Of a DNA stretch of 7,421 nucleotides, positions 1 through 5,940 are shown piece by piece (within the stretch, counting starts at the first letter, position 1; each line of letters starts with the position of its first letter). The stretch spans positions 1 to 7,421 of the forward strand of contig MGCP01000014.1 of NCBI GenBank assembly GCA_001790455.1, read 5' to 3'. The notes beneath the pieces are model-generated. The model saw only the letters and a program-made list of their open reading frames with translations. It was not told the DNA's origin and searched no databases. This DNA is from Candidatus Saccharibacteria bacterium RIFCSPHIGHO2_02_FULL_47_12. GTDB taxonomy: Bacteria > Patescibacteriota > Saccharimonadia > Saccharimonadales > JANWIN01. A program made the translations under genes and the position numbers.

Positions 1-891
1 ATGTTTTATGTGATTAGGCAGTGGTATACAGTGAGAGTGGCTGTGCTAGTAAGCATACTGTTTGGTTCGTCTGCCTGGCTACTGCATAATGCCAGGCTGG
101 CTACACCAGTCGTGCTGCAGCTGTCTCTGGTTATGGCATTGGCTTATGGGGTGTGGCTAAGACGAACGCACAAAAAGACTTTGGCGGTATTGCTGGGCGT
201 GCTTCTAATAGTTTGGTTTGCATACATTCCAGGATTTATATGGTTTGTTTTGGCAGCGGTTATTTGGCAGCGAAAGCTTCTAACCAAATTTATGCAGTCG
301 ACCCCCGTCTGGGGAGTAATGGTTTCTTATATCTTGGGGGTGCTGCTGCTAGCACCGCTGGCACGAGCGTTAATTTTAGAACCAGAACTACTAAAAAACT
401 TGGTTGGCTTGCCACTAGGCCATCTACCCACAATTACTGACATTGCCAGAAACCTAATATCTGTACCAAAACAGCTGTTTGTGCATGGGCCTAACGACCC
501 CTCTGTATGGCTGGGAGGTTTGCCGCTGTTAGACGTATTTTCTATGGCCATTTTGGTTTTAGGCGGCTATTCTTTGTATTTCAAAAGAAAACTAGACAGC
601 ACCAAGTTTATATTTGGCGGGCTTGTGCTTGGTACGTTGGTAGTGGGTCTAGGTGTAGTGCAGGTAATTGTACTTATGCCACTTCTTTATGCCATTGTTG
701 CCGCCGGCATTGCGCTAATGTTGCAGCAGTGGCTTACTGTCTTTCCACAGAACCCGCTGGCTCGATTGCTTGGCAGCTTGGCCATCACCTTAGTCGTTGC
801 CATAACAGTTTTCTTTCATATAAACCACTATTTTATAGCCTGGCCCAACGCACCCGCCACCAAGCAGGCTTTTACCTCTGAAATTCAGTAA
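1..891 (+). CDS. polytopic integral membrane protein of unknown function (start may lie upstream)
   Basis: A 296-residue reading frame that is almost entirely hydrophobic. Likely membrane segments lie near residues 12-28, 36-53, 60-88 (possibly two), 104-124, 175-193, 203-222, 224-245 and 256-274. A longer polar stretch at 125-174 contains PNDPSVWLGGLPLLDVF, and the C-terminal tail contains YFIAWPNAPATKQAF. The layout, a multi-spanning hydrophobic block with one extramembrane loop and a short polar tail, recalls the hydrophobic half of GT-C/PMT-type glycosyltransferases, but I see no catalytic Asp motif and do not assign that function. The ATG is the first base of the window, so no ribosome-binding site can be judged and the true protein could be longer. 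It ends with TAA 38 bases before ybaB, and the ybaB promoter sits immediately downstream, so it is probably a separate transcription unit. The reading frame is convincing; the function is unknown. Confidence 0.8.
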   Translation: MFYVIRQWYTVRVAVLVSILFGSSAWLLHNARLATPVVLQLSLVMALAYGVWLRRTHKKTLAVLLGVLLIVWFAYIPGFIWFVLAAVIWQRKLLTKFMQSTPVWGVMVSYILGVLLLAPLARALILEPELLKNLVGLPLGHLPTITDIARNLISVPKQLFVHGPNDPSVWLGGLPLLDVFSMAILVLGGYSLYFKRKLDSTKFIFGGLVLGTLVVGLGVVQVIVLMPLLYAIVAAGIALMLQQWLTVFPQNPLARLLGSLAITLVVAITVFFHINHYFIAWPNAPATKQAFTSEIQ

Positions 892-897
892 GCAATC

Positions 898-906
898 TGT
901 TACAAT
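898..906 (+). promoter_or_regulatory. extended -10 promoter for ybaB
   Basis: TGTTACAAT is an extended -10 element: TG, one base, then TACAAT with five of six matches to TATAAT. No good -35 hexamer sits 16-18 bases upstream, as is common with extended -10 promoters. Transcription would begin near 912-914, giving a leader of about 16 bases that contains the AAGGAG Shine-Dalgarno at 916-921. It would drive ybaB and probably the downstream genes to cysS, since no comparably strong promoter is seen between them. Confidence 0.55.
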
Positions 907-929
907 TAAACAGATAAGGAGAACGATCT

Positions 930-1223
930 ATGAGTAAGTTTGACCAAGCCAAAATGCTAATGAAGGTTAAGAAACTTCAAAAAGAACTAGAAAAAGAAAT
1001 TATTACCGTAGAAACAGGCGACGGCGCCGTAAAGGTAGAAATAACAGGCGAACAAAAGATAAAAAAGGTGCACATAGACCCAGAAAAGGTAGATCTAGAC
1101 GACATTGGCGAGCTAGAGCGCTGGGTAGAAGACGCAGTCAAAGATGCCATACAGCAAAGCCAAAAGCTAGCAGCCGAAAAAATGCAGCCGTTTATGGGCA
1201 TGCTGGGAAATCTAGGACTTTAA
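930..1223 (+). CDS. ybaB: YbaB/EbfC family nucleoid-associated DNA-binding protein
   Basis: A full-length 97-residue YbaB/EbfC protein. The family forms small dimers that bind DNA and help organise the nucleoid, and its gene is typically next to recR. Visible hallmarks are the N-terminal helix with AKMLMKVKKLQKELEKE (residues 7-23), the strand region GDGAVKVEITGEQKIKKVHIDPE (30-52), and the C-terminal helix ending SQKLAAEKMQPFMGMLGNLGL (77-97). The start is supported by AAGGAG at 916-921, eight bases before ATG, and by the promoter just upstream. In many bacteria dnaX precedes ybaB; here an unrelated membrane protein does. In the usual ybaB-recR arrangement recR follows directly, but here a repeat-flanked four-helix-bundle gene separates them. 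Confidence 0.96.
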   Translation: MSKFDQAKMLMKVKKLQKELEKEIITVETGDGAVKVEITGEQKIKKVHIDPEKVDLDDIGELERWVEDAVKDAIQQSQKLAAEKMQPFMGMLGNLGL

Positions 1224-1225
1224 CA

Positions 1226-1282
1226 GTTTACGGTTTACCGTTTACCGTGCATTAACCGTTTACCGTGCATTAACCGTTTACC
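1226..1282 (+). repeat. tandem TTTACC-type repeat, 5' flank of the four-helix-bundle gene
   Basis: Two perfect tandem copies of the 18-base unit CCGTTTACCGTGCATTAA occupy 1238-1255 and 1256-1273, followed by a half copy CCGTTTACC at 1274-1282. Before them, 1226-1246 holds shorter GTTTACGGTTTACCG repeats, including the small palindrome ACGGT-TT-ACCGT at 1230-1241. The block starts two bases after the ybaB stop codon and ends seven bases before the next ATG, so it fills the whole spacer. There is no Shine-Dalgarno in it. Confidence 0.9.
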
Positions 1283-1289
1283 ATTCACC

Positions 1290-1661
1290 ATGAGCGAAGA
1301 AAACAAATATTTACTAGAGGAGCGCACTTTAGAGTTCAGTGTCCGGATAGTAAAACACTGCAGCCGACTAAAACAACCTGCCCTGCAATCTATTCGAGAC
1401 CAATTGATCCGCTCCGCAACGAGCATTGGAGCAAATTATGCTGAGGCAAATAACGCTGCATCTAGAACGGATTTTAGAAATAAAATCTTTATTGCCAAAA
1501 AAGAAGCAGCTGAAACAAAGTATTGGCTCTCACTAATTATTAAACTTGGTGATGACACAGAAGAAGCTCAATATCTTAAAGAAGAAGCCCAGGGGATTTT
1601 GATGACTCTCCAAAAAATTATAAACACGCTTCGCGATAAGTCTGAAAACCGAAAAAGGTAA
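1290..1661 (+). CDS. four helix bundle protein (S23 / 23S rRNA intervening-sequence protein family)
   Basis: A 123-residue, all-helical, charged protein with the family signature: LEERTLEFSVRI near the start (residues 9-20), the central QLIRSATSIGANYAEAN (38-54), then ASRTDFRNKIFIAKKEAAETKYWLSLI (57-83) and a C-terminal helix to about 115. Length and motif spacing are normal for the family (23S rRNA IVS proteins, related in fold to the Avd accessory protein of diversity-generating retroelements). Relatives form basic oligomers thought to bind nucleic acid; the biological role is unsettled. The ATG at 1290 directly follows the tandem repeats, lacks a Shine-Dalgarno, and gives the usual family N-terminus. 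The TAA stop at 1659-1661 lies inside the inverted repeat copy. No reverse transcriptase, template/variable repeat or rRNA is nearby, so a retroelement role is not supported here. Confidence 0.93.
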   Translation: MSEENKYLLEERTLEFSVRIVKHCSRLKQPALQSIRDQLIRSATSIGANYAEANNAASRTDFRNKIFIAKKEAAETKYWLSLIIKLGDDTEEAQYLKEEAQGILMTLQKIINTLRDKSENRKR

Positions 1662-1694
1662 ACGCATGGTAAACAGTGAACTGAAAAAGGTAAA
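1651..1694 (+). repeat. 12-base direct repeat GAAAAAGGTAAA, second copy upstream of recR
   Basis: GAAAAAGGTAAA occurs exactly at 1651-1662 and again at 1683-1694, a period of 32 bases. The second copy contains AAAAAGG (1684-1690), the only Shine-Dalgarno-like stretch before recR (12 bases from its ATG), and overlaps a possible -10 hexamer TAAAAT at 1691-1696. The first copy spans the end and stop codon of the four-helix-bundle gene. It could be a duplicated boundary sequence or simple A-rich coincidence. Confidence 0.5.
1657..1674 (-). repeat. inverted copy of the 18-base repeat, 3' flank of the cassette
   Basis: GGTAAACGCATGGTAAAC is the reverse complement of the upstream 18-base unit with 15 of 18 identities. 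It also contains ATGGTAAAC (1666-1674), the perfect reverse complement of GTTTACCAT at 1276-1284. It spans the stop codon of the four-helix-bundle gene, so repeat and gene have merged ends. In RNA the two flanks could pair and enclose the ORF. Confidence 0.75.
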
Positions 1695-1702
1695 ATACTG
1701 AC

Positions 1703-2308
1703 ATGAATGTTTTGCCAAAAGCTTTAAACGAACTTATAGAAGCACTAGGCAATCTGCCTGGCGTTGGCCCTAGAACTGCTGAGCGATATGCTTATTTTTT
1801 GCTAAAGAGCGAGCCAAATAAAGCCGGACAGCTGTCTGACGCGCTTGGCAAGCTTCATAGCGGCATAGACTACTGCCAAAAGACCTTTGCGCTGATTGAA
1901 AAAGGCCAAAAACTTTCACCGCTCTACACAAACCCATCGCGCGACAAGAGCATGGTGGCTGTAGTGGCTGACCCTTTTGATATATTGGCGCTAGAAAAAA
2001 CCGGTGGCTTTCGCGGCACCTACCACGTGCTAGGCGGTTTAATATCGCCCATTGACGGCATAGAGCCAGAGCAACTACACATAAATGAGCTAGTCAAAAG
2101 AATTGACGAAGATGATGTGAAAGAGATCATTCTGGCCACCAACGCTAGCGTAGAGGGCGAGTCAACCGCGCTATACATTCAGCAGCAAATAGGCAACCGA
2201 AAGGTCAAGATTACGCGCCTGGCAAGAGGGCTACCTATAGGCGTAGACTTAGAATACGCCGACCAAATTACCCTTGGCCGCGCTTTAGAAGGACGAACTG
2301 TGTTATGA
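1703..2308 (+). CDS. recR: recombination mediator protein RecR
   Basis: A 201-residue RecR, normal family length. RecR forms a ring-like clamp that with RecO/RecF loads RecA on gapped DNA. Domains in order: N-terminal helix-hairpin-helix with LPGVGPRTAERYAYFLL (18-34), the region that is normally a C4 zinc finger (about 52-80), and the Toprim domain from about 83, with VVADPFDILALEKTGGFRGTYHVLGG, SPIDGIEPEQ and LATNASVEGESTALYI. The conserved C-terminal segment DLEYADQITLGRALEGR follows. The zinc finger is degenerate: only Cys58 remains in the whole protein, and the usual second CxxC pair reads SPLY (72-75). The start gives the standard N-terminus; the ribosome-binding site is weak (AAAAAGG, 12 bases away). 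It overlaps the next gene by ATGA, implying translational coupling. Confidence 0.97.
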   Translation: MNVLPKALNELIEALGNLPGVGPRTAERYAYFLLKSEPNKAGQLSDALGKLHSGIDYCQKTFALIEKGQKLSPLYTNPSRDKSMVAVVADPFDILALEKTGGFRGTYHVLGGLISPIDGIEPEQLHINELVKRIDEDDVKEIILATNASVEGESTALYIQQQIGNRKVKITRLARGLPIGVDLEYADQITLGRALEGRTVL

Positions 2309-3321
2309 GCTACAAAGAGTCAGATCAAATAAAGAACTTGGTTGAAGATGCATCTAAAGTTGTTATCATTCAAGCGGATAATCCAGACGGAGATAGCTTG
2401 GCCAGTAGTTTGGCACTAGAACAAATTCTTCATGAGCTCGGCAAAGAGCCGCACCTGTACTGCGGCGTAGATATTCCTGATTATCTAAAACACCTAAGGG
2501 GTTGGGACAGAGTAAGCAAAGACATGCCTAGCCAGTTTGATGCAAGCATTATAGTAGACACCAGCGCAATTATTTTGCTGGAAAAGTTAGATCAGAGCCA
2601 ATACCGTAGTTGGGTAGCGTCTAAGCCGGTTATAGTGCTGGATCACCACAGCGATGTAGCGTGTGACATACCATATGCAACTATAGTCATTAACGATCAC
2701 GACGCGGTTGCTACCGGAGAGGTGGTTTATAAACTGGCGAACGATCTTAGCTGGACTCTAAACTTGCAGGCAAAGACACATGTAGCCAGTTCTATACTTT
2801 CCGATTCGTTGGGTCTGACCTCAGATGGCACCACCGCCCAAACATATCGGATTATGGCTGATCTTATAGAGTCTGGTGTAGACCGCCCAGCGCTCGAAGA
2901 AGCCCGCAGAGCCATGACTAAAATGGTAGAGCCCGTGTTTCGCTACAAGGCTAGGTTGATTGAACGCACAGAGTTATTTGCAGAAGGAAAGATTGCCTTT
3001 GCCAGCGTGCCGCATGAAGAGCTAATAGAGTACAGCCCCATGTATAACCCTGCGCCGCTTATTCAGACCGACATGCTACAGGTGCAGGACGTACTGGTAG
3101 CAATTGTGTTTAAGGTATATAAAGACGGAAAAATCACCGGTTCTATCCGCTGCAATTCCGGTGGCAACATAGCCGCAGAACTGGCCACGCACTTTGGCGG
3201 CGGCGGACACCCCTATGCCGCCGGGTTTAAAGTTACTGACGGCAGGGCAGCGGATCAGTTAAAGTCCGAATGTATTAACCTGGCAACCGAACTTCTTGGT
3301 AAAGTAAATAATATACAATGA
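2305..3321 (+). CDS. DHH-DHHA1 family phosphoesterase (NrnA-like)
   Basis: A 338-residue two-domain protein of the DHH superfamily. NrnA-type members are Mn-dependent enzymes that degrade short oligoribonucleotides (nanoRNA) and/or dephosphorylate pAp; others cleave cyclic dinucleotide products. Visible motifs: NPDGD (26-30) followed by SLASSLALEQIL, IIVDTS with Asp85, the signature DHH at 113-115, LSDSLGL with Asp167, and the DHHA1 substrate-binding motif GGGGHPYAAGF (298-308). There is no membrane segment or CBS/GGDEF domain, so it is a cytosolic stand-alone enzyme. Unusually, the His normally four residues before the first motif-I Asp is Ala24. The ATG overlaps the recR stop (ATGA), and AAGGA at 2289-2293 inside recR may serve as its ribosome-binding site. 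The family is certain; the exact substrate is not. Confidence 0.93.
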   Translation: MSYKESDQIKNLVEDASKVVIIQADNPDGDSLASSLALEQILHELGKEPHLYCGVDIPDYLKHLRGWDRVSKDMPSQFDASIIVDTSAIILLEKLDQSQYRSWVASKPVIVLDHHSDVACDIPYATIVINDHDAVATGEVVYKLANDLSWTLNLQAKTHVASSILSDSLGLTSDGTTAQTYRIMADLIESGVDRPALEEARRAMTKMVEPVFRYKARLIERTELFAEGKIAFASVPHEELIEYSPMYNPAPLIQTDMLQVQDVLVAIVFKVYKDGKITGSIRCNSGGNIAAELATHFGGGGHPYAAGFKVTDGRAADQLKSECINLATELLGKVNNIQ

Positions 3322-4700
3322 AGCTATATAACTCTCTTACCAAAAAACTAGAAGAATTTAAGCCCCAAACAGGCAATTCAGTGGGTCTTTATACCTGCGG
3401 CCCAACGGTCTACGACCACGTACACATAGGCAACCTGCGCACTTACATCTTCGAAGACACCCTGCGCCGTTCGCTAAAGCAATTGGGCTACAAAGTTAAA
3501 CACGTCATGAACATTACCGACGTAGACGATAAGACCATTGCCCGCAGCCACCAAAAGTACCCAAGTGATGATCCAAAAGAAGCTCTAAAAAAACTTACCA
3601 GGCATTACGAAGACGTTTTTATTAAGGACGCAGAGGCTTTGGGGATTGATTTTTCAGAATCAAAGATTGTGCGCGCCACTGAGCACGTTAATCAGATGCA
3701 AGAATTGATCAGAAACATCCCAAACAAGTATATGGCAGCCGACGGCGTTTACTTTGACATAACCAAATACCCAGACTATGGCGTGTTTGTGAACCTAGAC
3801 CAAAGCCACACCCACCACCGAATAGAAAATGATGAGTATGACAAAGACCACGTGGCTGACTTTGCGCTCTGGAAGAAAAAGAAGGAAGATCACGAGCCCA
3901 GCTGGGTGTTTGAACTAGACGGCCAACAGCTAGATGGACGTCCAGGCTGGCATATTGAGTGTTCTGCTATGGCTACGCATTACCTTGGCCAGCCGTTCGA
4001 CATTCATACCGGTGGAGTAGATCTAAAGTTTCCGCATCACGAAAACGAAATAGCCCAGAGTAAGTCTGCAAACGGCAAGGACCTGTCTAACGTATTTCTA
4101 CATGCAGAGCACTTGCTAGTAGATGGCCACAAAATGAGCAAAAGCCTAAACAACTTTTATACATTAGACGATATAGCCAAAAAAGGTTACGACCCTATGG
4201 CTTTCCGCCTGCTGGTACTGCAATCACACTACCGTTCGCAGCTAAACTTTAGCTGGGAATCACTAGAAGCCGCCCAAAATGCACTAAACACAATTATGCA
4301 ATGGGCAGATCTAAAACATCAGCCAAATGCTACGGTTATGGACGAAGGCATAGATGCAAACAGGTGGATTAAGGAAAACTTTTTGGCGCCGCTTGCAGAT
4401 GATCTAAATACGCCCACGGCTTTGTCTGAACTGTTTAAACTAATTGCCCGTGTTCAGCCAGGCGAGAAGTTGAGCGATCAAAACTATGCCTCTATACTGA
4501 CCGAGATTGATAAACAGCTGGGTCTAGATGTTTCAGACCGTCCAGACATTGACGAAGAGCAAAAACAGCTCATAAAACAGCGCGAACAAGCCAGAGACCA
4601 GAAAGACTGGGGCAAAGCAGACGAACTACGCAAACAACTTGAAGAACAAGGGGTGGGAATAAACGATACCCCAGCCGGTCCTATTTGGTTTCGTCTATAA
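3318..4700 (+). CDS. cysS: cysteine--tRNA ligase
   Basis: A complete 460-residue cysteinyl-tRNA synthetase, the usual length. It activates cysteine with ATP and charges tRNA-Cys. The class I HIGH-type signature is HIGN at 36-39 within TCGPTVYDHVHIGN, and KMSKS is at 272-276. The catalytic zinc that discriminates cysteine is predicted to be held by Cys27, Cys215 (WHIECS), His240 and Glu244 (PHHENE), matching the known ligand set of the E. coli enzyme. A DALR-type helical domain follows, then a charged coiled tail (REQARDQKDWGKADELRKQL) and the typical ending GINDTPAGPIWFRL. The start codon overlaps the upstream stop as ATGA with no clear Shine-Dalgarno, so translation probably depends on coupling to the DHH gene. 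Confidence 0.99.
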   Translation: MKLYNSLTKKLEEFKPQTGNSVGLYTCGPTVYDHVHIGNLRTYIFEDTLRRSLKQLGYKVKHVMNITDVDDKTIARSHQKYPSDDPKEALKKLTRHYEDVFIKDAEALGIDFSESKIVRATEHVNQMQELIRNIPNKYMAADGVYFDITKYPDYGVFVNLDQSHTHHRIENDEYDKDHVADFALWKKKKEDHEPSWVFELDGQQLDGRPGWHIECSAMATHYLGQPFDIHTGGVDLKFPHHENEIAQSKSANGKDLSNVFLHAEHLLVDGHKMSKSLNNFYTLDDIAKKGYDPMAFRLLVLQSHYRSQLNFSWESLEAAQNALNTIMQWADLKHQPNATVMDEGIDANRWIKENFLAPLADDLNTPTALSELFKLIARVQPGEKLSDQNYASILTEIDKQLGLDVSDRPDIDEEQKQLIKQREQARDQKDWGKADELRKQLEEQGVGINDTPAGPIWFRL

Positions 4701-4824
4701 TTATTTCGGGAAGAGAGCCCGCCAAAATGTATTCCATTTTGCCGGCGCGAAGAAGGGGTCCCCAAAAAGAGAGGATTCTTTTTGGGGTAAGGTGAGAAAG
4801 CCCGAAGGGGTGTCTCATGGAGCT
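4701..4824. other. structured intergenic region between convergent genes
   Basis: A 124-base gap between the cysS stop and the end of the minus-strand permease. It holds several possible pairings: GGG/CCC at 4708-4710 and 4718-4720; CAAAATG/CATTTTG at 4723-4729 and 4735-4741; GGGG-T-CCCC at 4755-4763; the long hairpin at 4760-4787; TGAGA/TCTCA at 4793-4797 and 4813-4817 enclosing CCC/GGG; and a long-range TTCGGG/CCCGAA at 4705-4710 and 4801-4806. Some share bases and exclude each other. A minus-strand frame of 45 codons (4818 down to 4681) also crosses it. It most likely contains termination signals for both genes, but a structured RNA cannot be ruled out. Confidence 0.5.
4760..4787. terminator. 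candidate bidirectional terminator hairpin
   Basis: CCCCAAAAAG (4760-4769) pairs perfectly with CTTTTTGGGG (4778-4787), and A4770-T4777 can extend the stem. The loop is short. It lies between convergent genes and reads the same way on both strands, as expected for a shared terminator. Neither side has the usual run of T after the stem; the T run is inside the stem, so this is not a textbook intrinsic terminator. Confidence 0.45.
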
Positions 4825-5931
4825 CTATTTGGATTCGGCTCTAGCTTCTTCTGGATAGAGCAGTTTTCTTTGGTTCAAATAATCTAGCACAATTACCCGC
4901 AAACAGCCGGCAACCGGTATGGCCAGCAGACCACCGACCAAACCGTTTATGCTAACACCTATAATTACCGAACTAAACACAAGCAGTGGAGACATATTGG
5001 TGGCGTTGGCTTGAATTCGTGGTTGTAGCAGGTAATTTTCTATCTGTTGGTAAGTGATGTAGTAGATCAAAACGATCAAAGCCGTCCAGGGCGACTCAAA
5101 CAAAGCAACAGTGCTGACCAAGATTGCACCTATGGTATGCCCAACCATGGGGATCAACCCGCACACGAATACTACCACCAAAAGTGCCACCGGGTAGCTA
5201 ACATCTAGTATAACCAGAGGTACAAATATAAACACAGCGGCCAAAGCGGCCAGCAAAAGCTGTCCGTTTATGTAGCCCTTTATAACTCGGTACATATCAT
5301 AGGCCATAACTTCTGCTCGACCGCGGTCGTCGGGTGGGATTAGCCTGCGTGCAAACTTTATCCACCGTGGACCTTCGATCAGCATCATAAACGTTAGCAC
5401 CAAAACTGTAAGCAGTGTAAATATGCTGCTTCCTACTCTTTGAACTGTGTTTAGAAATGTATCGCCCAGATTACCAAGTCGTCCAGAGAGTTGGTCTGAG
5501 AACTTGTCTACCTGGTCTTCTAGGTTATAACGCCGAATAAATCGGCCAACTCCTGAATCTTGTTCACGCGCATCGCTCACTAGACGCGGTGCAACATCCA
5601 GGAAATTGCGCGTCTGGTTGATAAGCGGCGGGGCAATGCTAGCAATAAAGCCAACAAAGATTAAAACAATAATCAAAAACGAAATAGAGGTTGCTAGTGT
5701 TCGTGTGTTTTTGCGGTGCGGAAGGTGCCTTGCCAGCCAGCTAACCGGCGCATTTAGTCCAACTGCCAAAATAAATGAAATAAATATTAGCAGTAGCGCA
5801 TGGGTGACTTTGCGTGCAAGCAAAAACACTACCACTGCCAAAGCGACCAAAACTATAAACCTAATTATTGTGCGGTTAGGCACAATTAGTTCAACTTTTT
5901 CGTGTTCTTTGTTTTTGCCTAGTCCCAACAT
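4825..5931 (-). CDS. AI-2E family transporter (PF01594-type permease)
   Basis: A 368-residue membrane protein with the layout of the AI-2E/TqsA/PerM family. It has two N-terminal membrane segments (about 22-40 and 42-60), a third at 81-101, a soluble stretch (about 102-165), then segments near 167-186, 225-243, 246-266, 268-288 and a long C-terminal pair at 313-345. Family motifs visible are GLIPMVG (258-264) and YQQIENYLLQPRI (294-306). Members include an exporter of autoinducer-2 and ion/proton antiporters, so the name does not establish quorum signalling and the substrate here is unknown. The start at 5931 gives the usual cytosolic N-terminal tail with basic residues. There is no Shine-Dalgarno, but an extended -10 element lies only nine bases upstream, which suggests a nearly leaderless mRNA. 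The stop is TAG. Confidence 0.93.
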   Translation of the reverse strand: MLGLGKNKEHEKVELIVPNRTIIRFIVLVALAVVVFLLARKVTHALLLIFISFILAVGLNAPVSWLARHLPHRKNTRTLATSISFLIIVLIFVGFIASIAPPLINQTRNFLDVAPRLVSDAREQDSGVGRFIRRYNLEDQVDKFSDQLSGRLGNLGDTFLNTVQRVGSSIFTLLTVLVLTFMMLIEGPRWIKFARRLIPPDDRGRAEVMAYDMYRVIKGYINGQLLLAALAAVFIFVPLVILDVSYPVALLVVVFVCGLIPMVGHTIGAILVSTVALFESPWTALIVLIYYITYQQIENYLLQPRIQANATNMSPLLVFSSVIIGVSINGLVGGLLAIPVAGCLRVIVLDYLNQRKLLYPEEARAESK

Positions 5932-5940
5932 ATTGGTTCT

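Larger units (their letters stand above)
1226..1674 (+). mobile_element. putative IVS-like cassette: four-helix-bundle gene between inverted repeats
   Basis: A cassette of about 450 bases made of a tandem-repeat 5' flank, one S23-type four-helix-bundle gene and an inverted copy of the 18-base repeat at the 3' end. GTTTACCGTGCATTAACC at 1240-1257 and 1258-1275 matches the reverse complement of 1657-1674 at 15 of 18 positions. Proteins of this family were first known from intervening sequences inserted in 23S rRNA genes (Leptospira, Coxiella), where the ORF lies in a loop closed by complementary flanks. The arrangement here is similar but lies between two protein genes. Mobility is inferred from the flanks and from the interruption of the ybaB-recR pair. 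No transposase or proven target duplication is present. Confidence 0.4.

Noticed and set aside
1226..1282. A CRISPR array, given the regular tandem repeats.
   Set aside because: The 18-base units abut with no unique spacers, and no cas gene is nearby.
1290..1661. Diversity-generating retroelement accessory protein (Avd), because the protein belongs to the same fold family.
   Set aside because: No reverse transcriptase, template repeat or variable repeat is present within several kilobases on either side, and the sequence motifs fit the IVS/S23 branch.
4825..5931. Quorum-sensing autoinducer-2 exporter.
   Set aside because: The family name covers transporters of various ions and solutes; no luxS or other signalling gene is in the window, so no substrate is assigned.
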